Below, piece after piece: positions 31,890-42,375 of a stretch of 64,000 nucleotides of DNA. Origin of the DNA: Raphanus sativus (taxonomy: Eukaryota; Streptophyta; Magnoliopsida; Brassicales; Brassicaceae); the NCBI RefSeq assembly GCF_000801105.2, contig NC_079516.1, positions 17,700,998 through 17,764,997 of the forward strand, read 5' to 3'. The notes under the pieces were generated by a model. That model made no database searches and was not told the DNA's origin. It saw nothing but the letters and a program-made list of their open reading frames with translations. The position numbers were made by a program, and so were the translations under genes. Position 1 is the first letter of the stretch; every line of letters starts with the position of its first letter.

Positions 31890-33160
31890 TTTAAAATTAC
31901 AGTATAGTGTGATATATTTCTTTTTTCTCTTTTTGTAAAATAAATCTCATTCTCTGCCTCTTGATTTTTCTTACTCACTAATTGATCAGTTACACTGTTT
32001 TATTCTCTAAAATTGGTGACATTCATCATCTCTCTCTCTAAAGAAATTTTAAAGAATTTCATATATACAAATTTTGTGGGTGCGTCGAGTATTCCATACC
32101 ATAATATGTATAGTATAGTCACGTAATGGATAAAAATTTGGGTTTAGAGTTTATGATTAGGGTTTGGGTTTAGAGTATATGGTTTGGTTATATGGTTTGA
32201 GTTTACGGTTTGGGTTTAGAGTATATGGTTTGGGTTTATGGTTCATAGTTTGGGTTTAGGGTTTATGGTTTAGGGTTTGGGTTTAGGGTATATGATTTGG
32301 GTTTAGAATTTTAGATTTGGGTTTAGAATTTTAGATTTGGGTTTAGGGTATATGGATTTGTGTTTGTTTATTTGTATTTGCCTATACTATATGATTTGGG
32401 TTTAGGGTTTATCTCTCTCTCTTTCTCTCTCTCTCTCTCTTTCTCAATTTCTCATACTATACTGATTTTAAATTACAGTATAGTATGATACATTTCTTTT
32501 TCTTTTCTTTTGCACTTTGTATCTCCTTCTCTGCTTCCTAATTCTTCTTACTCACTACTTGATCAGTTACATTGTTTTGTTCTCCAATACCGTCGCCACT
32601 CATCAGCTCTCTCTCTAAAAAAATTTTAGAAAATTTCCTATATACAAAGTTTGTGGGTGTGTCGAGTTTTCCATACCATAATATGTATAACATAGTCACG
32701 TAATGGATAATGGTTTGAGTTTAGGGTTTAGGATTTAGGATTAGGGTTTATGGTATATGGTTTGAGTATATAGTTTGGGTTTAGGGTTTGGGTTTAGAGT
32801 ATATAATTTGGGTTTATGGTTCAGAATTTGGGTTTAGGGTTTATGGTTTAGGGTATATGGTTTGAGTATATAGTTTGGGTTTAGGGTTTGGGTTATAGTA
32901 TATAATTTGGATTTATGGTTCAGAATTTGGGTTTAGGGTTTATGGTTTAGGGTATATGGTTTGGGTTTAGGGTATATGGTTTGGGTTTGGGTTTAGGGTA
33001 TATGGTTTGGGTTTAGGGTTTAGTTTTAGGTTTAGGGTTTAGTTTTAGGTTTAGGGTTTAGGGTTTAGGATTTGGGTTTAAAGTGTATGGTTTGGGGTTT
33101 AGGGTTTAGGGTTTAGGATTTGGGTTTAAAATGTACGTTTTGGGGTTTAGGGTTTACATT
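31890..33160. repeat. Telomere-like (TTTAGGG-type) degenerate minisatellite in a 576-bp tandem duplication
   Basis: Two large units start with AATTACAGTATAGT(G/A)TGATA 576 bp apart. They share a unique part of about 250 bp (TACTCACTA-TTGATCAGTTAC, CCATACCATAATATGTATA, AGTCACGTAATGGATAA) and each continues into a field of GGTTTAGGGTTTAGGGTATATGG-type repeats (about 32148-32410 and 32708-33150). The repeats resemble plant telomeric TTTAGGG but are interrupted by TATATGG and GGGTTTGGG variants. They lie between genes, so this is interstitial, not a chromosome end. Confidence 0.85.
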
Positions 33161-34137
33161 TATGTTTTTGGAATAATCTATTCTATATCTATGTTATATA
33201 TAGAATAGTATATAGCTCGGCGTTTGAAATACACACACTCACTCTTATGTTCACTCTCCATGAAGGATTATAATGTCTTATTATGATGCAAATTGACACA
33301 CTTTTCATTGCATCGCTATATTCTTAATTGTGAGAGCCCTTATGAATATTGAGCAAATTGACCATTTTTCTTTTAATAGTAAAGCTTGATTTGACTATTT
33401 TTGAAGATTTTCAGAATTATTTATTAAGCTTATATTGGCTACGTGGAAAAGTATAATACTAATAAACAAAATTGTTTTTGTTAATCAAAATTATAAAATT
33501 GAGTTACAAGAATTAAAACATGTTCTACAAGGCCTAGTCCATTAGCTAAGCAGCCTTTTTTATTCATGAGAGAACCAAGTATGTGCTCATTAGCTATGGA
33601 GACACAGTGCAAAGAAAACCATGTTTGGAAGTTGGAACTTGGCCCATCATCAAAACTAAATTAGTACTAATAGTCACTTGGAACTTGAAAGAATCTCTTC
33701 TAAAAATCCACGTAGTTCAAATTGATTCTCAGACTTCATCAAAAATGAAGAACGTTTTCATAAGTCTTATTTTCCATTTTAATTTCTTTTTTTCATAATT
33801 GATAATTTTTGCTCTGAATGGTAACAAGTCCAACGAACTGAATGTGCAGAACAAGCAGATGGAACAGTACAATATGGTTTGACTACGATTTGTATAAAAG
33901 AAATACATGATACGAAACAATTGCGATTTTTTGTCGGTATAGAATCATATAGATTCTACGAACCAAACTGAATGTAAAACTGCCGTCTTTTAATTCTGCA
34001 TCTGTGATATATCAATGAATTTTGAGTTGTTGAAATTTCTTATCAAGATTTTCATGAGCTCTGGGCTGTTGAAATAATTGCGGTTTATTTAAAATAAGCG
34101 GTTTAAATCAAAATATGAATAGTAACATATATAATGA
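33161..34137. other. Intergenic DNA with no recognisable feature
   Basis: AT-rich. Short reading frames on both strands (for example 33583-33798) show no family similarity or codon bias that I can support. Confidence 0.4.
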
Positions 34138-34165
34138 ACTATGGTCGACCCGCCCTACGGGCGGG
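34138..34165 (-). mobile_element. Possible Helitron 3' terminus (hairpin)
   Basis: A perfect hairpin, CCCGCCC-TAC-GGGCGGG, lies at about 34149-34165 on the plus strand. Read on the minus strand it is followed by TCGACCATAG|T, like a decayed CTAG-T Helitron end. The stem is nearly identical to that ending cluster B. If genuine, the element extends rightward over the F-box-like fragment; its 5' end was not found. Confidence 0.35.
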
Positions 34166-34212
34166 ATGTTTATTACGTTCTGAAGTTCTTAACCATATTT
34201 TTTTTAAAGTAT

Positions 34213-34430
34213 TAAACAATCTTACGCATGATAATTTTTCGTTGTATCATTGGCTGCTAAAAAATATTAAATAAATTATAAAAAAACGAAAAGAAATCAA
34301 AATCACTTTGAGAAGCAGTACTAAACAATCTTATGCATGATAAATTTGATGTTGTATGAGCGGCTGTAAAGGTTCGGAAAGTAGAATAAATTAAAATGGA
34401 AAAAACAAAAATCACTTTCGATAAGCAATA
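34213..34430. repeat. Tandem duplication, period 109 bp, at the 3' end of the F-box-like fragment
   Basis: TAAACAATCTTACGCATGAT at 34213 recurs as TAAACAATCTTATGCATGAT at 34322. Similar middle (TTGTAT...GCGGCTG/TGGCTGCT) and end text (AAAATCACTTT) also recur. The right-hand copy overlaps the last codons of the F-box At2g35280-like reading frame, so the left copy holds a dead duplicate of that gene end. Confidence 0.75.
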
Positions 34431-34957
34431 TAGTCGACAAACATCTGCACCCTTATAAAGTAGTAACATTTCTTGCACAAATGCGTTTTCTTATGGAGAT
34501 CGCAGGTTCGGGGGGGCTTGAGCTTGGCCATGTTGGTCAGATACGTGTCTTCTAGATCAATACCGTAAACGCTTAGTACCTTCTTAATCTCTCGCCAGCA
34601 TCTGTTTGTGGTGGTCAGTGTATGTTTCCATTTTAGAGTGTCTAGAACCTTTCTTCCCCTTTTCAGCTTTCCGTTGCACAGCAGTAGTATCCCAAAAAGG
34701 TAAGTACCCTTATCATATTTCCCAACAGCTGAGAGTCTTAGATGTTCTAATGCGTTGCTCGTGCTCTTATGGAAAAAATACTGGTTTGTACCTTCAATAA
34801 AGTGGGATTCGGGGTTATTGCTCTCCAGACAGGAATGAATTAAGTCTCGGTAGCCATACACCATCCGTAGTGGTTCGGATGCAAAGTACTTCAGGCTCAG
34901 GGTTTTGAAATATGACTCCGGTGCTATGTCAGCGATGTCTTCGTCGGAGGTGTTCAT
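34412..34957 (-). pseudogene. F-box At2g35280-like protein, C-terminal fragment
   Basis: A 181-residue frame (extendable upstream without stops to about 35080 but without an ATG) matches the C-terminal part of the Brassicaceae At2g35280-type F-box family: YFKTLSLKYFASEPLRM, HSCLESNNPESHFIEGTNQY, YDKGTYLFGILLLCNGKLKRG, and a final Cys pair region HLCKKCYY. These proteins normally have an N-terminal F-box, which is not seen upstream; 35080-35450 is AT-rich. I therefore call it a partial copy. This lineage-specific family is expanded and often non-functional. It does not fit the Arabidopsis synteny, so it probably arrived by transposition, perhaps with the Helitron-like end at 34138. Confidence 0.65.
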
Positions 34958-37548
34958 GCTGCTGTTTACCTCCGGGTCAGGGCCAATAGCATCCGTGACG
35001 TCATTTGAATCCTGTTGAGATGAGTCGGCCGGGAGATCCGGGGGGTATTCATGTTGATGTGAAAATTTTTTTTTTATCAGTAGTGTAACTGCATGATAGA
35101 TATTAATATAATTTTTGAATATAAATTGTATAAACTAAAAATTAGTGATGCTAATATAAATTTTTAATATATAAATTATATTTTAAAATATTTTATATAT
35201 CTGAAATTAATATATAAAATAATAGATAATAAATTTCAGTTTGATAAATGAATGGTTTATAATAGACATACTATAATATAACATTTCATAGCAATTTAAT
35301 TTTGGACTAATAAAATTTTTAATTGATTTTCAAATCGTCACGTAAACAAAATTAATATTTCAATTATGTGACAACTCAGCAGGTCATCTTTTTAATTAGT
35401 ACAAACTGCATGTTATAACTTTTTAAATGTTTATCCTATAATATATATAGGAGATATGTCCTAACGCATCAAAATCAATTTTGATGTAGTATTTGTTGAG
35501 TGGTTCCATCACTGCGTCCATGAGTTCATATTTGAACACAAACAATTTGACTCGTTATCGGTGGGAAGTATTCGCTGCTCGTGAAACCAGCCTCATGCAT
35601 TCCACTAAGAACCATGTGACCTATAGGGCCATCGCTCGAACAGCAGGGATCACTTCCTAACTTGGCATGGCCGGGTCAGTGAAAATCAAGCCTGAGCTCG
35701 ACCACTTGGACAGAACCAACACCCGATTACTCTCTATCCCTCATTTGAGATACAAACCCACGCTGGTATTAAAAGAAATCTACTCATCTACAAGCTCACT
35801 TGTACTGGCCCGTTATAGTCCAAAAGATGATAACAAATACTTCCTTTTCATAATGTAAGGAAGGTATGTTATGAAAATATTATATTTAGGCACCCTAAGC
35901 TAAACAATTACCAATAACAAAGCCGAATAGGATTTAATTTATTTATTAGCAGAAACTAATTTATTCACTGGCAGTACGCCATTTGAGTTGTATCAGTGTA
36001 TATACATCTGGTATATATAATCAGTTATGCAGAGTCAGTAATGCATTTTATAAAAAAAAATACTGATGCCATTAGACGAAAACAAAAATGTGTGGCTGTT
36101 CTTTTGTTGTTGCAGATTATTAGAACTTTTGGCATAGTTTAGATCTAAGAATCGATATTGTCCGAAAAGGTTAATTTACTAAATTTTATCTAATGGATTA
36201 ATTATAAGCTTAATTACAGAACTTTTAAATAAGAAAAAATGATTGGATCAGTCGCATGATAGGAATCATGATGGGATCTTCATCTTTTAATTCTGACACG
36301 AAGAGGAAGAAGGCAAGAGGAAGAGACGAAAGTAAAGAGCAAAACTGGAAAAGAAACAAACACAAAACGGCAAAGTGCAGTTAGTAAAACGACACCCTTT
36401 ATTCAAACTCATCTCACATATCCAAACGAACATTTTGTGTTATATATTGGACAGCAAAACCAAACGTTTTACCATTTGGTTGCGTCACGTTATCCTCATT
36501 TCTGAAGACAAGACGAATACATTATTGTATGTCGAAACAATATATATAATAGTATGTTGAAAGATAACAACGAAAGCTCTGCCGTGGTTATTACCGGTCT
36601 GTTTTAGTCATGTTAGTCAAGAATAATGACACAGTTTTCTTTTCCATATCCACATTCAAATCCATTATATCACTTCGTGTATATATAGAGAGGTTGACCA
36701 ACAAAAACAAAAAGAAATAGCACTTTATTTTTGGACAAAAAAGAAATAGCACTTTAACTTTTGCATCAGTTGTTCTAACTAAAGTAAACCTATTCTACAT
36801 GACTACATCTACATCTATAAAGCAACTCCAGAATGACAACTTTTTGAAATCATACCAAAAAAGGTAAGTACGTTGGTGGGTGGTGATTTATTGATTTACT
36901 GAAAGTTTTGTTTTCTCGCTGGTCTAAAGAATATCTTAAGTTTTAAACTATTTATGTAAGTATATATTAAAAGGTGTAATTTTCTAGTACATAATATATA
37001 AAACATTTATGTATAAATTTATGTATTTTTATTAATTTTTTATAAATTTACAATACATAAAGCTATAATACCTTTACGTTTACAAAAGCTAATTATAGAT
37101 TTATGTTGTCTGAAATTCTTGACAATTCCTTAGCAACAGAAAACACTGTTTTATGTTATTTTAGTGTTCTTACAAAAATATATTCACAATTACACATAAG
37201 AAACTAGACACCAATAACCGTACCATTCAACTATTTATCATAATTAGCTGTGTCATATGTACTATTAATAAAACTAAAATAAAATCTGTCGAAAGAAAAA
37301 ACTAAAAGAAAGTCTCAGATCTTGTCTTGTATTTATATGTACCCATTCACGTGGCCATTCATAATTTGCATGAAAGCCACTCTTCTTCTCACAAGACAAA
37401 ACTTCAGTCTCTTTCCCCCTCCCTCTCAATTTCAGAAATATTTACAGATTGAAGATAGATCTAACTCTGAGAGGAGAGGAGAGAGATAAATCGATGGTTA
37501 GGGTTTAAGCAAGAGGAAAAGCTTTATGTTAGGGTTTAGGGTTGGGAT
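34958..37548. other. Intergenic upstream of CLE27
   Basis: AT-rich, with a GC-richer stretch at about 35500-35870 (containing GGCATGGCCGGGTCAGTGAA) that looks like worn coding DNA or a retroelement remnant but was not identified. A 19-bp direct repeat with a 10-bp spacer lies at 36709-36756. The last 200 bp before 37549 is CT/GA-rich leader. Confidence 0.4.
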
Positions 37549-37833
37549 ATGACTCATGTTCGAGAATGGAGAAACTCTTCTCTGCTAATGGTGATCTTGC
37601 TTTCTTATCTACTCTGTCTTTCTTCTTTAACTTCCCTTATAGGGGCAACTCGGGTATATCCAGCAGCACCGACGAAGGCTACCTCTCCTGCTCCTGCGGC
37701 TAATAACCAAGAAAATCTAATGAAGAAGTACTTCGGCGCCGGAAAGTTTCCTCCCGTGGATTCTTATGTCGGAAAAGGGACTAGTGACAGTAAAAGAACG
37801 GTACCAAGTTGTTCCGATCCTCTCCATAACTAA
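37549..37833 (+). CDS. CLE27: CLE27 peptide hormone precursor
   Basis: A 94-aa intronless CLE prepropeptide. Residues 1-34 form a signal peptide (basic MTHVREWR, then a hydrophobic SLLMVILLSYLLCLSSLTSL). The variable region contains the CLE27-typical KKYFGAGKFPPVDSYVGKG. The C-terminal 12-residue CLE motif is RTVPSCSDPLHN. Such peptides are secreted, cleaved and modified (hydroxyproline at positions 4 and 7 in many members) and act through LRR receptor kinases. From memory, Arabidopsis CLE27 is RIVPSCPDPLHN, so here Pro7 is Ser and Ile2 is Thr; Cys6 in place of Gly is shared. It lies between the DUF1644 gene and the HMT1 relic, as in Arabidopsis (At3g25905). Confidence 0.93.
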   Translation: MTHVREWRNSSLLMVILLSYLLCLSSLTSLIGATRVYPAAPTKATSPAPAANNQENLMKKYFGAGKFPPVDSYVGKGTSDSKRTVPSCSDPLHN

Positions 37834-38425
37834 TCGAAGCAGTTCCTTTGATTTTTCTTCATTTATGTTTCATTTTCTCGAGCCTCTTATGTAATCAATC
37901 AATGAGTGTTTTTAACTAAAATACCCACGTTTTTTTCGTTAATATAAGGGGAAAACGAGGGTATTTTGGAGATTTTAATAACTGGTTTATAAACATTTTC
38001 TGATATAAACATTTACCGTGTCGATGTTGAAGTTTTATTAGAAATGTGTATTGTTTTTCTGCATTTGATTCTACATATAAGAAGCCGAAGAGTATAAACC
38101 CTGATGATTTTTTTTTTGTTTGGGACAGGAACTTAAATTGAAAGTTCTGATCAATTTCTTCTTGGTACTCGTCACGTCTGGTGACACATGCATTTGCAGC
38201 GAATCAAATGAATATGTAAATATCGTTGAATTAAAATTTTAATCTGATCCAAGTTATACATACATACATCGGTTATATATGTATATGAGTGAGAGAGAGA
38301 ACATATGTTTTTGCGTTTTTGGTATGGCAGAATGTTTGTTTAGTTTAATATGTTTTTGACATTCTTAAATCTTCAGCAAACCGGGATATTATCTATATTA
38401 ATTAAGTATTCAGTGATCAACAGAT

Positions 38426-38671
38426 CTCCCTCAGTCTCTTTTTTTAAGTCGTTTTAGATATTTCACTTGGATTAAGGCAGTTCATACAATGTCTGTTTTA
38501 TCTCTTTTTACCTTAAATTTACTTGTGCATTTATGGTTAACTGATAAAATAAAGTTTAAATCAAAGGATATATAAAGTAAAAATGATCAAATGTTACATT
38601 GGAGTTTGTAAACGACTAATATTTTAATACAAAACAAAATCTCTAAAACGACCTAAAAGAGACGGAGGGAG
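38426..38671. mobile_element. MITE with about 35-bp terminal inverted repeats (Stowaway/Mariner-like)
   Basis: The left end CTCCCTCAGTCTCTTTTTTT continues as AAGTCGTTTTAGA. The right end, reverse-complemented, reads CTCCCTCCGTCTCTTTTAGG continuing TCGTTTTAGA. The CTCCCTCCGT motif is typical of plant Stowaway-type ends. It is 246 bp with no coding capacity. A clean TA target duplication is not visible at the exact ends. Confidence 0.75.
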
Positions 38672-39651
38672 AAATTGAAAATAACAATAAATATCATCAT
38701 TTTAATAAATATAGTGAAATTTTAAATGATTTAAAAATTTATCACAATTACAGAAATTATAAAGAATACTTTTGTTTTGCTCTTATTTTTGTATCCTTAT
38801 TTGATTTTCGATTTTTTTCTTACCATTTGGTTCAACTATAGAATTAATATTGTCAAAATTTTATATTATTGTATCAATAAAATCTTCATTTAAAAATTTA
38901 AAATATAAAAATGCATACATGTATATCTAAGAACAAAAATATATGTCTAATATTTTATTGATATTAAGTAGTACGAGTTATCAACAACATGCATGAATTC
39001 ATTAACTGGTTTATAAAATATATTATAACATTACACTTAACTTTTGCATACAACTATTGATTATTGTATTTATGTTATATATTATCAACAACAAAAATTA
39101 AACAAAATATAACAAAATATTTATATAGTTTTCCAAATATTATATATGATTATTTAGTAAGTTATATATTTTATATTGTATAAAATAGCAGCCAAATAAA
39201 TAATATATAAAAATATCTAAATTAAATATATATAATTGTCTACAAAGATACAAGAGTATATAATATATAAATATTAGACCAGTATAAGATAATTCATGAG
39301 AATATGTATTGTAAAACAATTTTAGTTTTAAAAGGAAAGAAAAAAGAGAGGCAAAACACTAGATTGGGGATCTGTGGTACACTAGCTCCTTCTTCCCTTA
39401 TACATGCAGGACAATTATTTATAGGCATATATCAATCTGCATGCAAATCAATTTTTATCTTTGCATTTTTTTAGTTCTGCAACTAAAAACATAAATGGAC
39501 AAGTAATGCAGTCTCATCTTCATAATAAATAATCTGGATTTCATCTGTATTTGTTCTTCATGTCATTCATATCCTTAAACTAAAACTAAAAATCATTATA
39601 CTCAGTACTGATTATACTTCTTTTTTTAAAGTAAAATCTTGACAGTATGGT

Positions 39652-39657
<6 letters not shown>

Positions 39658-39706
<49 letters not shown>
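39658..39706. repeat. (TA)n followed by (TG)n microsatellite
   Basis: An uninterrupted TA run of about 17 units passes into TGTGTGTGTG. Simple-sequence repeat. Confidence 0.95.
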
Positions 39707-41019
39707 TTTTATTACTATTAAAATCGCATCGCAAGATTTTATCATTCAGATTCTTAGTTCAAGTTATATAGAAAAAGATCTTGCATCGAAATTATCATTT
39801 AATAATAGCACAAAAATTTAGATAAATGAGCTTGAGATATATTACATCTGTTATAAACAAAAATATTTTGGTTAAAAATACAAAAAAAAATCTTTTAAAT
39901 TATATTCTTAATTATAAAAATTAAATAAGTTAACTAATCATAAATAATACTGTAAAATATTATTTATCAACAAATTTTAATAAAATTAAAATAATTTTAC
40001 AAGTATCGGAATATTTTACACTATAAAAGGGAGAAAGTAGATGTTTGGTATATAGATACACCTTCAAAATGATAATATACACTTGTAGAAAACATAAAAT
40101 TCATACTAGAAAATTATCCCAAAGTATACCATTTCGTAAACTATCATATTCAATAAAACAAAAAAAACTTTCAGAATCAATAGTTTTTTCATTTAGATAT
40201 ATAAATATGAGTTTTTTCCGTGTTTAAACACCAATAAAAAACTTTTAAAATAATGGAAACTTAGATGAGTAAAAAAAAACTTTAAAAAAATCAAAATCAG
40301 CATATAATTTTTTTTCTTTTTAAATCAGACTTAGCATATGGTTTTCCTTTTGATTTAACTATGTGTCTACCCGGCTAAGGGAAACCCAAACTTTTACATG
40401 TAAGTTTTAATAGTGCCACTATAAATGTTCAATATCACTGCAGACGTTTGTTGAGCCATTAGTTACACATAAGCATGATCTGTTAAACTATACGTACGTA
40501 TATTAAAGTTCAAATATCTTTAGGTACGTATTATTAAGGTGAAAAGAAAAAGTTTTTAATTACCATTGGGATTCGCGGACAAGATGCAAAGTTAACAACA
40601 CGAGAGATCTGAGATTGTTTTTTTACAGTCACAAAATGATAGAAAACAATTTTTTTAAAAAAAATGATAGAAAACAAAAGAAATAGTCTGGACGGTAGCG
40701 TTTGGAATTATTCTTTTGCAATATATTTATTACATTTGTACCGGTTCTTAATAAAATAAATTAAAAAGACAACTTGTACTATATTGCAATGTTCAAACAT
40801 AAGAGCATCCACAATAGTGGATTTGCTCTTGGAATCCTAAAAATTATTATAGTAATTTTTTTGTTTTTTTTTTTTTTGAATAATCAAGGACTCCACAATA
40901 TTTTGTGTGTCCAATGGTGAACTCCTTTAGAAATTCTTAGAAATAAATAGTCATCAATAACATAAACAATAAAACTACTTCTGAATCCATTGTCCTATGA
41001 AGAATCTACTGTAAAACCA

Positions 41020-41290
41020 ATTAGAATGTGTCACAAAGAAAGTATACCCAAAGTATGAAACAACTTCTCTGCTCTCATGCTCATTAGAACGCAAAGAAAG
41101 TATACTGTAAAGCTTCCCCGCTGTTCTGTGTATTGATGACAGTTAAGGATGTGCAACCTTAGCTTCTTATACTCCCTCAGTAGTTGGCAGATTGTTGTTT
41201 TGCCTTCCCCAGTTTCACCAACAAGAAGAACAGGCTCACGCAGTTTATAAAAACGTTCAATGAGAAAAAATAGTCTCCACATACTTCGAG
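41020..41290 (-). pseudogene. MDN1: Midasin (MDN1) AAA+ exon fragment
   Basis: The frame reads RLFFLIERFYKLREPVLLVG, then ETGEGKTTICQLL with a Walker A (GETGEGKTT), then KKLRLHILNCHQYTE. This matches one AAA+ module of the giant ribosome-biogenesis ATPase midasin and nothing else I know. Only about 55 residues are present of a protein of more than 5,000. It lies inside the Pack-Harbinger-like element, in the same orientation as the other fragments. Confidence 0.75.
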
Positions 41291-41399
41291 TTCAGGTGAC
41301 TATTTTGTTTTCCCTATAAAAGATTGAAGTAGCACCATAAAATTCAGCTCACAGTGACATGATAAAAACAAGCTCGAAAACAAAATGATTCAATAACAG

Positions 41400-41525
41400 A
41401 AGAATATGAGGGGAAAGGCAATTACAGGGACATAAACGTTTGGAATAACCGAGTAGTAACCTGTTCCAACGCCAATCTCCAAAACCTTTTATGCTTTTCC
41501 CACCAAATTATCAAAGAGTTTCATC
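41400..41525 (-). pseudogene. SAM-dependent methyltransferase (UbiE/METTL7-like) fragment
   Basis: The minus strand reads YKMKLFDNLVGKA, an in-frame TAA, then KVLEIGVGTGYYSVIPNVYV. This matches motif I (VLEIGxGTG) and the preceding helix of plant At1g69526-type methyltransferases. The stop and the loss of flanking domain show it is not functional. It is one of the pieces inside the Pack-Harbinger-like element. Confidence 0.65.
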
Positions 41526-41702
41526 TTGTAACTCGAAATCTAACAAATACACAAGCACAATAAACATTCACAAGATTGAAACAATCCAAAAGGCCTAAAG
41601 AACAGAACCCAGAAATGACAAAATCAAAACCCAAAAAGAAAAAAACTTCCACAAAACTTCTAAACAAGTCAAGCAACAATTGCAAACGCTAACTAAAATC
41701 GA

Positions 41703-41950
41703 TAAAGAAAAGGGTTATTACCAGACTTGGAAGTGATCCAAGCGCATCTTCTACGGCCATCAGAGAAGCAATCACTCGCCTCTTCATCTCTCTCCCCTTT
41801 CAGATTCCTTCTCAAAGAAGATGAAGAGTTTGACCCGCCACGCCACAGAGCCCTCTTCCCGCTCGAAGAAGAAGAAGACGCAATACTCAACGGCTACGAC
41901 TCGCACGAGGAAGAAGAAGAAGAAGACGCAATACTTCAAAATAGTTCCCC
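41703..41950 (-). pseudogene. Ser-rich exon fragment ending RRRCAWITSKS (possible DNA-3-methyladenine glycosylase I piece)
   Basis: An open frame of about 60 residues (SSSSSGKRALWRGGSNSSSS, then DEEASDCFSDGRRRCAWITS) ends at a good donor (TCTG|GTAATA). RCAW(I/V)T-KSD is the start of the plant TAG-type DNA glycosylase domain, but the following exon with the catalytic fold is absent. GTATTGCGTCTTCTTCTTC is duplicated in its 5' part. The assignment is tentative. Confidence 0.4.
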
Positions 41951-42375
41951 ACCAATGGCAAAAAGCTTTAGACTAAGGGATCATTAAGTGTAGAGAGAAA
42001 CCCAGATGGAGGAGAGGCAAAAAATCAAAACTTTATGAAAATTAAAGAGTAAGAAGATGGTACCAGAGTGAGAAGGAGAAGAGGGAAGAGAGACAATGGG
42101 CTGGGTGTTTTGATTCGCGGAAAAGCTGTTCTTCGCTTTGCCCATTTGATTCAGAAAGTTTGACTGTGAAATCGGCAGAGAAGAAGATGAAGAAGAGAAA
42201 GAAACAGAAGAAGACTCAATGGCAACATGCCACGTGCACTAAGGATTGGGTCCTTAAAACCCTTATTTACATACTGATCCTTAACTATATTAGCTTTAAT
42301 ATTAATATTATAATCAGTTAAACATAAAAGTAACAGTTAAGGATTTGTCATGAGTCTCCGTTGCAGATGGTCTAA

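Larger units (their letters stand above)
37834..40799. other. AT-rich intergenic region
   Basis: Apart from the MITE at 38426, a (TA)n(TG)n microsatellite near 39658-39706 and a 17-bp direct repeat with an 11-bp spacer at 40633-40677, nothing is recognised. Confidence 0.45.
40803..42372 (-). mobile_element. Pack-Harbinger-like element carrying host gene fragments
   Basis: The ends are inverted (left GAGCATCCACAATAGTGG; right end reverse-complemented GACCATCTGCAACGGAGA; 12 of the first 18 positions match) and flanked by TAA on both sides (40800-40802, 42373-42375), as expected for PIF/Harbinger elements. There is no transposase. Instead the minus strand carries, in order, several exon-like pieces with splice sites: a short ATG exon (42145-42064), a Ser-rich piece ending CAWITSKS, a SAM-methyltransferase-like piece and a midasin AAA+ piece. 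All lie in the same orientation, as in a transduplicated chimera. The shared MITE-like ends suggest mobilisation in trans. The MITE at 60009 has related ends. Confidence 0.65.

Noticed and set aside
32148..33150. Telomere or chromosome end
   Set aside because: TTTAGGG-like units are degenerate and lie between syntenic genes; the array is interstitial.
32148..33150. CRISPR-like array
   Set aside because: Repeats are contiguous and variable without unique spacers, and the host is a plant.
39639..39821. 60-codon frame over the (TA)n(TG)n tract
   Set aside because: The start and first half are produced by the microsatellite.
41727..41987. Acidic 86-codon plus-strand frame (DEEFDPPRH, EEEEEDA)
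   Set aside because: It is the complement of the Ser-rich fragment whose minus strand ends at a recognisable RCAWITSKS and a splice donor.
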